Assembly (NCBI RefSeq): GCF_002875945.1
Contig: NZ_MCZK01000143.1
Coordinates: forward strand, 22,327-86,326
Source: Vibrio lentus
GTDB taxonomy: Bacteria; Pseudomonadota; Gammaproteobacteria; Enterobacterales; Vibrionaceae
Reading direction: 5' to 3'
DNA length: 64,000 nucleotides
Shown: one piece after another, positions 1 through 9,385 of the stretch
Layout of the letters: every line of letters starts with the position of its first letter
How positions within the stretch are numbered: position 1 is the first letter of the stretch
Made by a program: the position numbers and the translations under genes
The notes under the pieces: generated by a model
What the model saw: only the letters and a program-made list of their open reading frames with translations
Told to the model about the DNA's origin: nothing
Database searches by the model: none

Positions 1-213
1 GGCGACCTTGTGCGTTTTAAGAATATCGACAACGACGGTACTTTCCACAGAGCTTTAGCCGATTCAGAAATGACAGCACGGTTATGGTTATTGATGATTG
101 ATGAACTGCAAAGTGATCACGGTATTCAACAGCCGAGCTTTCAACTGATGCAGAAAATATCTAAGACCGCTAAAGGCTCGATTCCAAAGCTGCTGATGAG
201 TAACAGAGGCTAA
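1..213 (+). CDS. 3'-5' exonuclease, DNA polymerase III epsilon-like (C-terminal fragment)
   Basis: The reading frame is open from the first base and stops at 211-213, so only the last 70 residues of a gene starting to the left are present. The segment HRALADSEMTARLW matches the last exonuclease motif (HxAxxD) of DEDDh-type proofreading exonucleases, where the His and Asp help bind the two catalytic metal ions. The tail after it is short and polar. I infer a stand-alone exonuclease of the DnaQ superfamily. The missing N-terminus, which would hold the DxE motif, prevents a firmer name. The GTG at position 10 is internal and not a start. Confidence 0.7.
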   Translation, partial: GDLVRFKNIDNDGTFHRALADSEMTARLWLLMIDELQSDHGIQQPSFQLMQKISKTAKGSIPKLLMSNRG

Positions 214-283
214 CTCTCTGCATTCGGTTTGGGGTTTGTCAGAAGGCTAGTAGCAAACAGTCACTAGCCTTAATATAGCGACC

Positions 284-1120
284 CTACTCCTGCAGTGTCA
301 CCAGCGTTGACTTGAGGCTCTCTAACTCATTCATGAAATAAGCCCATTGTTTATCACTACTCGCTGCCGCGATATCCACCAAGAATTTCGCTGATGTCTG
401 CATATTCTTATCAAGCTTAGACCCCAGATCTTGCGGATAATAAGCTTCATTGTTCAGAAGCAGGTTCATAATAATTGGCTGCGCAATATGTAAGTCAGTC
501 TTCTTTTTCATGAGAGTGGTGAGATCTTGGTATGTATTATTTTGATATTGGCGCCAGTTATCGTTGGTATTTACCCACTCTTGAGACCAAGTCGAAATAA
601 TCTGTTTTTGCTCTTTCGATACCGACCCTAGCCATCGCTCTAGCCTATCTTCTATCCGACTTCGATATCGCTTTCTCGAATCTTCATCATTCAATGATAA
701 TCTTTCTCCGTAATACTCTTGCTGCTTTTCTCTAAAGCTCTTTAAGAATTCGTTATCTTGCTCAGGGGTAAGCTGCATACTTAATGCGTAAATATCGGGA
801 GAGAACTTATTAACGATTGAGCGAATATGATTTTTAGTTTGTTCACTCTGGTCAATGATAAAAGCAGGGTTCATATCAGAACGGTCTAGATTTTGAATCG
901 CTTCTAATTGCGTAATATACAGCGGTAGTTGAGTTTCTTTATGCCATTGCTGTAATAAGTCGAGGCGATCTTCGAGCTCTGATTCTTGACTGTTAGATAG
1001 AGAAACAAAGTCTTCAATATAGCTAACTGCAAACCAGCTTATATTGTTATAGGCAAATTTAGTCCCGCAACCAGCGAATACAAAACAGACTAACAAGACC
1101 AACCATCGACACTTTCTCAT
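284..1120 (-). CDS. DUF6279 family outer-membrane-type lipoprotein
   Basis: A 278-residue protein that begins with a lipoprotein signal: basic MRKCR, a hydrophobic stretch, then the lipobox FAGC, with Cys18 as the likely lipidated residue. The mature part is acidic, rich in Gln, Glu and Lys, and mostly helical, with a conserved look of the DUF6279 family (the NNISWFAVSYIEDF segment just after the lipobox). No catalytic motif is visible. The function of the family is not known; it probably sits on the periplasmic face of an envelope membrane. It is a single gene on the minus strand, with no operon partner close by. Confidence 0.8.
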   Translation of the reverse strand: MRKCRWLVLLVCFVFAGCGTKFAYNNISWFAVSYIEDFVSLSNSQESELEDRLDLLQQWHKETQLPLYITQLEAIQNLDRSDMNPAFIIDQSEQTKNHIRSIVNKFSPDIYALSMQLTPEQDNEFLKSFREKQQEYYGERLSLNDEDSRKRYRSRIEDRLERWLGSVSKEQKQIISTWSQEWVNTNDNWRQYQNNTYQDLTTLMKKKTDLHIAQPIIMNLLLNNEAYYPQDLGSKLDKNMQTSAKFLVDIAAASSDKQWAYFMNELESLKSTLVTLQE

Positions 1121-1414
1121 TAAACCCTCTCACGATATTCAGAAAATCCATTAACTCACCCTTTTAAGGTAGATCTCGTTCTTATAACGCCAATTCTAGC
1201 TCTTATAAAAGTAGCCTTAATAAGCAGTGGCCGTAAAAACTTTGAGATAAATTGAGACTCAGACTTGCTAATCTCGCTATTTCGGCAAATGATTAAACTA
1301 AAAATAATTAATGGCAGTGATGTAACTTGATTTTTATTGCTCATTTGACGTAAACGAACCCTATAAACGAATGGTTTATTTATTTTCAAATGATTAATAT
1401 TTGGGAGGTAAGCT

Positions 1415-1588
1415 ATGGCCGCTACTCCTCATTATACAAGCGAGTTAGAGTACGAGCTTTGTTATTTTGACGATGGAAGACTAACCACAATTACGATATC
1501 CGCTAATAATCGACAGGAAGCGATGACTTGGTATCTTAGCGAAGGAAGACATATCAACGATTTCTATTCGATCAGACCTGATGAATAA
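1415..1588 (+). CDS. Small conserved-type protein of unknown function (57 aa)
   Basis: A short open frame starts at ATG 1415 and ends at TAA 1586-1588. It has a strong ribosome-binding site, GGGAGG at 1402-1407, seven bases before the start. The 57-residue product is acidic and aromatic, with no signal peptide or membrane segment: it starts MAATPHYTSELEYELCY and ends FYSIRPDE. I do not recognise the family. The good Shine-Dalgarno site, normal codon use and lack of a competing gene on the other strand make it a likely real gene. The middle part (DGRLTTITISANNRQEAMTWY) reads like a small beta-alpha fold, which is only an impression. Confidence 0.65.
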   Translation: MAATPHYTSELEYELCYFDDGRLTTITISANNRQEAMTWYLSEGRHINDFYSIRPDE

Positions 1589-1617
1589 ACGTTTGATACG
1601 TTACTGACTGTGGAACA

Positions 1618-1659
1618 CCCTTTACTGCATTATCACTAGCATGACTTAGCAGTAAAGGG
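1618..1659. terminator. Perfect 11-bp inverted repeat between convergent genes
   Basis: CCCTTTACTGC at 1618-1628 is repeated exactly in inverted form at 1649-1659, around a 20-base loop. It lies between the small plus-strand gene and the 3' end of dbpA on the minus strand, so it could end transcription from both sides. Neither side has a run of T, so it is not a classical intrinsic terminator. It could instead stabilise 3' ends. Confidence 0.45.
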
Positions 1660-1672
1660 AGACTATCTCGAA

Positions 1673-3052
1673 TTACTTCAGAATTCGGGCGCGGAATTGA
1701 CGACCCTTCATTTTACCTGATTCGATTTTACCTAATGCTTTCTTAGCCATTGATCTTTCTACAGCCACGTAAGCACGCATCGCGAACAAGTTGATCTTAC
1801 CTACTGATTTACCATCAATGCCGCCTTGGCCAGTCAACGCACCTAAAATATCACCTGCGCGAAGTTTCGCTTTCTTACCACCATCAATCTGGATGGTTAC
1901 CATGTTTGAGTAGTACGGCTTAGCGATTGGTTTAGCTGGCAACTGAGATGGTTCGATTGGCATATCCATGTACTCATCAATTTGAGCAACACGGTGCATC
2001 TCTTTTTCGCTAAAGAAGCTGATAGCTACTCCTTTGCTTCCTGCACGTCCAGTACGACCGATGCGGTGTACGTGAACTTCAGGATCGCGAGACAACTCAA
2101 AGTTGAACACAGCGTCTAGGTTATCAACATCAAGACCACGAGCAGCAACATCGGTTGCAACCAAGATAGAGATGGTTTTGTTTGAGAACTGAACCAAAGC
2201 TTGATCACGTTCACGCTGTTCCATGTCGCCATGAAGCTCGATAACGCTGAAGCCACGATGGCTTAGCTCGTCGTTTACGTTCTGTACTTCTTTCTTAGTG
2301 TTACAGAACACAACCGCAGATTCTGGTTGATGATGAAGAAGCAGTAGTTCTAGTGCGTCATCACGAGCTTCAGTACCTTCAACTTTGTAGAAATGTTGTT
2401 GGATGCTTGAGTGATCGTGCGTTGATTCAACCTTCACCATTTCTGGGTTACGCATGATGCGGTCTGCAACAGATTTAATCTGTTTAGGGAAAGTCGCACT
2501 AAACAGTAACGTTTGACGATCTTTTGGTGCCGCTTCAATCACTGCATCCAAAGCATCTTGGAAGCCCATTTCTAGCATGCGATCGGCTTCATCTAACACA
2601 AGTGTGTTCAACTCAGACAGGTCAATACGATCTTTCTCTAGGTGGTCAAGAATACGACCAGGAGTGCCCACAAGAATGTGTGCACCATGCTCTAGTGAAC
2701 CAATTTGTGGTCCCATTGGCATGCCGCCACAAAGTGTCAGCACTTTAATATTGTGAATACCACGAGCAAGAGTACGGATCTCTTTTGCTACTTGGTCTGC
2801 AAGCTCACGAGTCGGACATAACACTAAAGACTGAACACGGAAACGCTTAACGCGTAGGTTCTGCAGCACGCCTAAACCAAAAGCAGCTGTTTTACCTGAA
2901 CCCGTTTTACCCTGACCGATAACATCCTTGCCATCCAGAATAGTAGGAAGACTTAACGCTTGAATAGGCGTCATTTCAGTATAACCAAGAGAATCTAACG
3001 TATTTAGAAGCTCTGGCTTAAGGGCGATTGAAGAGAATTTTGAAGTGCTCAA
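1673..3052 (-). CDS. dbpA: ATP-dependent RNA helicase DbpA
   Basis: A 459-residue DEAD-box helicase. Visible motifs in order are the Q motif (YTEMTPIQ), Walker A (GKTGSGKTAAFG, about residue 47), PTRELADQV, TPGR, DEAD (LDEADRMLEMG), SAT, and in the second RecA domain the ATDVAARGLD and HRIGRTGRAG motifs. After residue 385 comes the small C-terminal RNA-binding domain (GGKKAKLRAGDILGALTG) typical of DbpA, which in E. coli recognises hairpin 92 of 23S rRNA during 50S ribosome assembly. The start appears to be TTG at 3052: no in-frame ATG lies just upstream, and the alignment with known DbpA proteins begins here. The TTG and the weak ribosome-binding site leave the exact start slightly open. Confidence 0.93.
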   Translation of the reverse strand: MSTSKFSSIALKPELLNTLDSLGYTEMTPIQALSLPTILDGKDVIGQGKTGSGKTAAFGLGVLQNLRVKRFRVQSLVLCPTRELADQVAKEIRTLARGIHNIKVLTLCGGMPMGPQIGSLEHGAHILVGTPGRILDHLEKDRIDLSELNTLVLDEADRMLEMGFQDALDAVIEAAPKDRQTLLFSATFPKQIKSVADRIMRNPEMVKVESTHDHSSIQQHFYKVEGTEARDDALELLLLHHQPESAVVFCNTKKEVQNVNDELSHRGFSVIELHGDMEQRERDQALVQFSNKTISILVATDVAARGLDVDNLDAVFNFELSRDPEVHVHRIGRTGRAGSKGVAISFFSEKEMHRVAQIDEYMDMPIEPSQLPAKPIAKPYYSNMVTIQIDGGKKAKLRAGDILGALTGQGGIDGKSVGKINLFAMRAYVAVERSMAKKALGKIESGKMKGRQFRARILK

Positions 3053-3151
3053 TGGAAATATCCAACTGGTGAAAAACAGAGTGCATTATGAGTGTTTTTG
3101 AAAAATATTCCACTCTAATCACAGTTTTGAAGAAACATGTTAGGCGAACAC

Positions 3152-3180
3152 AAAAAAGCCAGCTTTGTTAGCTGGCTTTT
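3152..3180 (-). terminator. Intrinsic terminator of the aldo/keto reductase gene
   Basis: AAAAGCCAGC at 3154-3163 and GCTGGCTTTT at 3171-3180 form a 10-bp stem with a 7-base loop. Read on the minus strand it ends in a run of six T, about 20 bases after the stop codon at 3201. Confidence 0.85.
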
Positions 3181-3200
3181 GCTGCTATTCGAATTGCTTT

Positions 3201-4109
<909 letters not shown>

Positions 4110-4326
4110 GGGTTGTCTCCTTTATCAATACTGAACGTATCCTAAGCTCGTTTTACCGAAGGCTCAACGTATAACAAATGGCAAAGGTAAACGCTTACTA
4201 AAAATGTGAGAGCCACAGAAAAACGAACACTTAAATAAAGAATAGCTTGCTGTCTGCCCGTGAACCGTTATTCCAAAAGGCTTGTTGACTCTAATGAATT
4301 ACGAAACCATCTATAAATTGGAGCAA

Positions 4327-4920
4327 TTAAAAGCGATTTAGTTCAACCGTTAAATTGTCACCATCACTATGTAGCTGAATCCAAGGAGCTGACGAACGAG
4401 AAGAAGATGAGGAAGAACTAGGCACATTCCATAAACTCATTTGCTCAGAGGAACGATGTTGTGAGTTGATGAATTCGACAAGTTGTTTATCTACCTTATC
4501 GTAACCAACGCCCTCACGTTTCGCTTGTTCAAGTTGAGCGAAGACATCGAACTCATCCTCTCCAATGCGAATAGAGCTGAGAGCAAAGCCATCTTGGCGA
4601 AGGTATGCCTGAAGCTTTGTGTAATTTAGGTTCGAATATGGCAGGTTAAGGCGAACCACCTCTACGCTTGAGTCACCCAACTCCAGTTCAACATAAACAT
4701 CCAAATCGTAATATTGAGTGAGATCACTGCACAGAAGAGTGCCTTCAACTTCGCCACAATCCATGAGATCGATATCGTTAATATAGTTTTGAGAACTCGG
4801 TTGAATTGGGCTGCTATTGAATACCGTTCGCAACCACCAGCTTTCACTCGCTTGCGCAGAGAATGAAAGGGTATTCAGAACCAATAACAAAGGTAGGATT
4901 AAGACAGGAAGAGTTCTCAT
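4327..4920 (-). CDS. Secreted protein of unknown function (197 aa)
   Basis: The protein has a Sec signal peptide with a long Leu-rich core and a probable cleavage after AQA (about residue 24). The mature part holds two Cys residues (MDCGEVEGTLLC), which could form a periplasmic disulfide, and a beta-rich middle (VYVELELGDSSVEVVRLNL). Near residues 168-177 is a low-complexity run of serines (SSSSSSSRSS). I do not recognise the family. It lies downstream of the terminator at 5005-5028 and so is not part of the adhesin operon; its ribosome-binding site is weak. Confidence 0.7.
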   Translation of the reverse strand: MRTLPVLILPLLLVLNTLSFSAQASESWWLRTVFNSSPIQPSSQNYINDIDLMDCGEVEGTLLCSDLTQYYDLDVYVELELGDSSVEVVRLNLPYSNLNYTKLQAYLRQDGFALSSIRIGEDEFDVFAQLEQAKREGVGYDKVDKQLVEFINSQHRSSEQMSLWNVPSSSSSSSRSSAPWIQLHSDGDNLTVELNRF

Positions 4921-5004
4921 TAATTGTGCTTATTCGCGCGGTATGAAGCGCCCATTATACGTGACCAATCAACAAACAACCGATCAAGGCACAAATTTTA
5001 GGCG

Positions 5005-5028
5005 AAAAAAAACGGGCATACATGCCCG
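5005..5028 (-). terminator. Terminator closing the adhesin/secretion operon
   Basis: CGGGCAT at 5013-5019 and ATGCCCG at 5022-5028 form a tight GC-rich hairpin. Read on the minus strand it is followed by eight T. It lies about 100 bases after the stop of the last operon gene (5131) and before the next minus-strand gene. Confidence 0.88.
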
Positions 5029-5130
5029 CTAGATAAATTCTATCGCCGAATAACGTAATCCGCCACGTTGAGAACCATTACGAAACTAACAATACCATTC
5101 CGATGACCCACATACAATACATCATACCAA

Positions 5131-6075
5131 TTATTTATAACCACCTTCGATCGCAGGCTCTTCAAGCGATAATCTTACTTTATTCCGTTGGATTGCTTCT
5201 GGTGGCAAGCTGATGAAACCGTATTGGTTCAACACGCCTTGATGCTCTTCCGACAGGGTCAGCCCAACAAAGAACTTCTCTTGTTCCGTAAAGCCTTTGC
5301 GATGCGCTGGAATATTCAGGTACATATAGTAAACCGTTGCCAATGGGTAACGACCTGAGAGAATCGTTTCCTTGTTTAGGTCGTAGTTCACCCCTAGGTT
5401 ATCAACCACGCTCAGCCATTTCACATCAGATATTTGATCCGAGTAAACGGTGTAACCAATCGCGGCATCTTCGTCCTCAATCTTACTAATCAGATCCGGC
5501 AGATCTGCTAAGAATTGAGTATTCGCATATTCCCCGTCAGCTCCACATTCAACCCAACTTGAAAAGGTGGTATGGCCTTGCAGGTTGTGGTCGATAGCGA
5601 AAGGCAACATGTGTGTGTCTAAGCTTTCTCCGTCACGAGTGTCACTGCTTGGCGTCCATTTAGGATGCTTAGGGTCGCTAGAACAACCAAACACATCAAT
5701 AAGTTCAGCAACGCTGATGGATGTGGCTGGGTTATTCTCGTTCGCCAGAATCGCTATTACGTCTGCGGTAAACATCAGCTCGGTCGGTCTGTAGCCGTAG
5801 CGCATGTCGAACCTAGCCATCTCTTTGTCAGTCCACTTTTTGGAAGTAATACCAACACGCGAACGTTGCATGATCATCTGCTCAGGGACACTGTCACTCA
5901 ACAAGATCTCTAAGTCGATCTCTTGACTCTTAAGCAAGTCTTCAACAAGGCCCTGCATATTCGGCTCAATCGCGACCAAACCAATATCACTGGCGTCATT
6001 CGCTAACGTTGATACAGAAAAAAACGCAGGTACAGCAGCAAGCAGTAAGCCCGATTTATTAGATAGATGTTTCAT
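5131..6075 (-). CDS. PstS-like periplasmic substrate-binding protein, last gene of the adhesin operon
   Basis: A 314-residue protein with a signal peptide (cleavage probably after STLA, about residue 25) and the PBP-like fold of phosphate-type binding proteins. Family features include the sequence around MIMQRSRVGITSKKW, the NENNPATSISVAELIDVF segment and the C-terminal SGRYPLATVYYMYLN, which correspond to conserved parts of PstS-like proteins. No permease or ATPase gene lies nearby, so it is unlikely to serve transport in the usual way. Its ATG overlaps the stop of the OmpA-like gene (TAATG, 6073-6077), which argues for translational coupling and a role tied to the adhesin machinery. The ligand is unknown. 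Confidence 0.82.
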   Translation of the reverse strand: MKHLSNKSGLLLAAVPAFFSVSTLANDASDIGLVAIEPNMQGLVEDLLKSQEIDLEILLSDSVPEQMIMQRSRVGITSKKWTDKEMARFDMRYGYRPTELMFTADVIAILANENNPATSISVAELIDVFGCSSDPKHPKWTPSSDTRDGESLDTHMLPFAIDHNLQGHTTFSSWVECGADGEYANTQFLADLPDLISKIEDEDAAIGYTVYSDQISDVKWLSVVDNLGVNYDLNKETILSGRYPLATVYYMYLNIPAHRKGFTEQEKFFVGLTLSEEHQGVLNQYGFISLPPEAIQRNKVRLSLEEPAIEGGYK

Positions 6076-6713
6076 TACTGGCCTCCTACTGGGTCAATCG
6101 ATGTCTTAGATTCAACATCGCTATTGCTGTCGAGCTGCATTTCTGAGGTGAAGATATTCCAAGATGGATTCACTTCCATGCTCTCTGTTTTTAAGACTGC
6201 AATGGTTCTACGCTTACGCTTGTGAAGGTGCTGAGTTAAGCTGGTTATCTGAGTAAATTCTTGTTCGAAGATTCGCTCCCCATCGATGCCTCTGTCAATC
6301 AGGGCGTCTCGAATCACGCCAGTCCTTTTCTTGGCCAATGCTTTGTTATAAACATTGGTGCCTTCTGAACTTGTGTCGCCCACTAAGGTAACGGAGGCAT
6401 CTGGTTGTTCGCCAAGCAAACGCACTAACTCGTTGAGAACAGCCGTGTGTTCTGGTTTAAGCACATATTTATCGAAATCAAATGCCACGCTTAAGACTTC
6501 AACGTCCTCGACAATTTTCCAGTTTGCACACCCTTTAATGTCTACCGTCACACCTTCTGGCGTATCAGCACAAAGGTCTCGTTGGTTAATCACACCGTCA
6601 CGGTCATCATCCGCCAGATCATCAATTTGATGACGAGTCATCGTCGTATCGGGCGTTTCCGCACACCCCATCAGCAAGATAGAACTAAGTAGCGCTAGTT
6701 TAAAATGTCTCAT
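6075..6713 (-). CDS. OmpA-family lipoprotein with calcium-type TSP3 repeat
   Basis: A 212-residue protein. I place the start at ATG 6713 because it gives a clean lipoprotein signal (MRHFKLALLSSILLMGC, lipidation at Cys17) and overlaps the upstream stop as TAATG. After the lipobox comes a thrombospondin-3-like Asp-rich repeat (DDDRDGVINQRDLC), then an OmpA-C peptidoglycan-binding domain at about residues 75-170, with FDFDKYVLKP, the GDTSSEGTNVYNKALAKKR segment and the basic helix. It should link an envelope membrane to peptidoglycan. Between tolC and the binding-protein gene, it may support the secretion channel or the adhesin at the surface; that role is inferred from position only. Confidence 0.88.
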   Translation of the reverse strand: MRHFKLALLSSILLMGCAETPDTTMTRHQIDDLADDDRDGVINQRDLCADTPEGVTVDIKGCANWKIVEDVEVLSVAFDFDKYVLKPEHTAVLNELVRLLGEQPDASVTLVGDTSSEGTNVYNKALAKKRTGVIRDALIDRGIDGERIFEQEFTQITSLTQHLHKRKRRTIAVLKTESMEVNPSWNIFTSEMQLDSNSDVESKTSIDPVGGQ

Positions 6714-8026
6714 TACTTGTTCTCCCCTTGCCATTCTTCTGGGTGTTCAACCCTTAGTGCGTAAGTCAACATGCCCATCGCGTTTAACACTCGGTATGCC
6801 GCTAACGTTTGATCGTATTCAGTGCTGATAAAGTTTCTTCGAGCCAAGAACACTTCCACTTTTGCATCAAGCACATCAAGCAAGCTTCGTCTGCCAACAT
6901 TGAATTGTTGGATATAACCAAGCTCTGCGATTTTGGCTGCATCCACGTTCTGTTGAAGAAGGGACTTTTGTTGTTCAAGCATCTTGTAGGCATTCCAAGC
7001 GAGCTGAGTGCCCTCTTTAACTTCACGCTCCGTTCTTAATCTGATCGCTCTTGCTTCTTCCACTCGCCACGCAGATGATTCCACGCGAGAGTCGGTAGAG
7101 AAGCCATTAAATAAGTCGTAATCCATGGTCAACATGATACGAGCATCCTCATCAACACCACCCGGAGGGTTAGACACGTTGTCATTTTTGTTGGCATGAA
7201 GCTCGAGTTTTAACTCTGGGTAGTAATCCCCTTTCTCGCGGCGCATTTCTTTACGAGCGGCATCGATATCAAGCAAAGAGGCTTGGATTTCAGGGTGATT
7301 CTCGACAGCCTGTTCAAGCGCGACCTGTGCTGAACTTGGTAACAGAGCATAATCAAAACGAGGATAAACCAAGTTCACAGCAGGCTTGCCGACTAAGCGT
7401 AGGTACTGAGTTTGTAAATCAAACAGGTTGTTCTGAGCAGCGATTAATGAAGATTGCGCCGTCGCAACACGGGCAGAGATCTGAGCCAGATCCGAGTTAC
7501 TGCTCAAGCCTTTGCTCTTCTTGTCTTGGATATCTTGATAGATCTCTTGGTGTTCTTTTACGTTACGTTTAGACAGTTCAAGTAACGTCTCTGCCTTAAG
7601 AATATCGAGATAGTTTCTCACCACATCTAACGAGACATTTTCAGCGCGTGAAATCAGGGTTAATCGTTCAGCTTCAGCTTCGAAGGTTAATCGGTCGACA
7701 TTCGACGTCGTTTTAAAACCGTCGAATAGTAACTGAGATACCTTAACGCCAATCTCTGTTCGCGTTAGCCCACGATCATCAGTGTCGAGTTTACTTCCGC
7801 TGTTATAGCGCGTCTCTTCATAACCTGCCGCCGCGTACAAATTGACTTGTGGCATATACAAACCACCCGCAGCGTCTCCGTCTCTGACCACCGATTGGTA
7901 TCGGGAGTACTGCGCCAATATCTCTGGGCTATAGTCGATGGCAAAGGCCACGGACTCTTCTAATGAGGCTGCTTGAGACAGCCCGCTCATGAGTAAGCAA
8001 GAAGAGAGTAAGAATTTTGAATGCAT
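6713..8026 (-). CDS. TolC-family outer-membrane channel of the type I secretion system (LapE-like)
   Basis: A 437-residue protein with a signal peptide (cleavage after SQA, about residue 19). It has the two internally repeated outer-membrane-efflux domains with long Gln/Ala/Leu helices expected for a TolC-type trimeric channel-tunnel. Landmarks are SYTLSADG-free helical blocks such as AETLLELSKRNVKEHQEIY and the C-terminal NVGRRSLLDVLDAKVEVFLARRN, typical of AggA/LapE proteins that partner HlyD and an RTX-type ABC exporter. It should form the outer-membrane exit for the giant adhesin. The gene follows the adaptor gene by 34 bases if the frameshift there is repaired, and overlaps the next gene by one base. 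Confidence 0.9.
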   Translation of the reverse strand: MHSKFLLSSCLLMSGLSQAASLEESVAFAIDYSPEILAQYSRYQSVVRDGDAAGGLYMPQVNLYAAAGYEETRYNSGSKLDTDDRGLTRTEIGVKVSQLLFDGFKTTSNVDRLTFEAEAERLTLISRAENVSLDVVRNYLDILKAETLLELSKRNVKEHQEIYQDIQDKKSKGLSSNSDLAQISARVATAQSSLIAAQNNLFDLQTQYLRLVGKPAVNLVYPRFDYALLPSSAQVALEQAVENHPEIQASLLDIDAARKEMRREKGDYYPELKLELHANKNDNVSNPPGGVDEDARIMLTMDYDLFNGFSTDSRVESSAWRVEEARAIRLRTEREVKEGTQLAWNAYKMLEQQKSLLQQNVDAAKIAELGYIQQFNVGRRSLLDVLDAKVEVFLARRNFISTEYDQTLAAYRVLNAMGMLTYALRVEHPEEWQGENK

Positions 8027-8060
8027 TACACTTCCTTTTATATTTATGCTTTAACCCACT

Positions 8061-8155
8061 TCATCGTTCGCGAAGTGAGTTTTCCTTAGCTCGTAAAATA
8101 GGTTTTAACCAATAACTCAATACTGTTTTTTCTCCGGTCAAGATATCAACCGCGA
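8061..8155 (-). pseudogene. Out-of-frame 3' end of the HlyD-type adaptor gene
   Basis: Read in the frame offset by one base from the adaptor gene, this stretch encodes AVDILTGEKTVLSYWLKPIL and then RAKENSLRER before a TGA at 8061-8063. This is the canonical C-terminus of HlyD/LapC proteins. Adding one base near 8155 (for example CAGGTC instead of CAGTC) would join the two parts into a 441-residue protein of normal length. Confidence 0.85.
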
Positions 8156-9385
8156 CTGCATCCCTGGGATAATGCTAAAGGCAGAGTTTTGTTGCTGGTC
8201 TTCGTTTAACTGAATATGGGCGCGATAATAGGCATTACCGTCTTCTGTTTGTAAGGCATCGGCACTCACATAAGTGACTTTACCTTTCAGGCCACCATAG
8301 ATAACAAAGTCATACGCCGTAAATTTAACGGTGGCACCTAATCCATTATGAACAAACGCGATATCTTGCGGAGAGATCCTCGCTTCAACAATCAAATCAC
8401 TATTTGATGGAATGATCTCAATAATCGGTTCGCCGGGACGAACAACACCACCAATAGTACGAACGAATATCTCCTTCACCGTGCCGTCAACTGGCGCTAA
8501 GATTTGAGTTCGTTTCAGTTGGTCGGCGATCGCCTGTTGGCTTTCATTCAATTGCGCGATTTTACTTGCCACTTCATTCAATTGACCTTGTACTTTGGCG
8601 CGAAAATCTAACGCGATGCTGCGGTGATCGGCTATCGATTCTGAGTAAGCAGCAATCTGTTTCTGAGCCGCCACTTTTGAGCTGGCAATATCGCCTTTCA
8701 GCTTGACCACATCACGGTTCAGTTTCAGCAGCTCAACTTCTGCAACTGCGCCGCTAGCAACCACATCTTTCAACATGTTGCGCTCTCGAATAACAATATC
8801 GAGGCTGCTTTCTAAAGTCTGAATATTATTGAGCGTATCGACACGCGCTTGGTCTTGTTGTTCAATGCGAAGTGCCGCTTCTTCCAGTTCCGATTTCAAC
8901 TGACCTAAACGTTCTCGATAGTTGGCTTTGGCGTTCATTAATGCCGGATGGCTCGATACATCGATGACAATATCTTGTGGCACCAAGACCACTCGTTCAA
9001 ACCACTCTTTTGCATCGTTATTTAAAACAACAGTCGACAGCTCTGCTTTCAATCTTAATTGTTGGGCCAGTAAGGTATCCGCTTGTTGAGCCGACTCTAA
9101 AAAAGCCGCTTTAAAACGAGTGTCTTCTAACTTAGCCAAAGGCTGTCCTTTCACAACAGATTGACCTTGTCGCACCATGATCTCTTGAACCAAGCCGCCC
9201 TCTAAGCTCTGAATCGTTTGTACTGAAAGGCTCGGTACGACTTTGCCCTCGCCAATAACCACTTCTTCCAATGTTGCCCATGACGCCCAACCGATAATCG
9301 ATACAATCAATAACGCACTTAGCCAGATCAGCTTACGAGAACGGAATGCCAAGTGGTTGTTGGTCCATTGAATATCATTACTCAT
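8138..9385 (-). CDS. HlyD-family type I secretion adaptor (LapC-like), frameshifted near the C-terminus
   Basis: The inner-membrane adaptor of the exporter: a single membrane helix (LIWLSALLIVSIIGWASWAT), an N-terminal lipoyl half (GGLVQEIMVRQGQSVVKGQ), a long coiled coil, a second lipoyl half (ILAPVDGTVKEI) and the beta-barrel domain. I start at ATG 9385, preceded by GGGAGG and overlapping the ABC gene by 8 bases; the frame is open further upstream but only as a shadow of that gene. As read, it is 415 residues and ends abruptly after GMQSRLIS. The normal family ending (AVDILTGEKTVLSYWLKPIL) is encoded just downstream in another frame, so the gene carries a one-base deletion or a sequencing error near 8155. 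Confidence 0.88.
   Translation of the reverse strand: MSNDIQWTNNHLAFRSRKLIWLSALLIVSIIGWASWATLEEVVIGEGKVVPSLSVQTIQSLEGGLVQEIMVRQGQSVVKGQPLAKLEDTRFKAAFLESAQQADTLLAQQLRLKAELSTVVLNNDAKEWFERVVLVPQDIVIDVSSHPALMNAKANYRERLGQLKSELEEAALRIEQQDQARVDTLNNIQTLESSLDIVIRERNMLKDVVASGAVAEVELLKLNRDVVKLKGDIASSKVAAQKQIAAYSESIADHRSIALDFRAKVQGQLNEVASKIAQLNESQQAIADQLKRTQILAPVDGTVKEIFVRTIGGVVRPGEPIIEIIPSNSDLIVEARISPQDIAFVHNGLGATVKFTAYDFVIYGGLKGKVTYVSADALQTEDGNAYYRAHIQLNEDQQQNSAFSIIPGMQSRLIS

Noticed and set aside
1156..1389. 77-residue open frame on the minus strand
   Set aside because: Lies in an AT-rich gap, no ribosome-binding site, unlikely composition, and overlaps the promoter region of the small plus-strand gene.
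5131..6075. PstS-like protein as part of a phosphate ABC transporter
   Set aside because: No pstC, pstA or pstB gene nearby, and the gene is coupled to the adhesin secretion genes instead.
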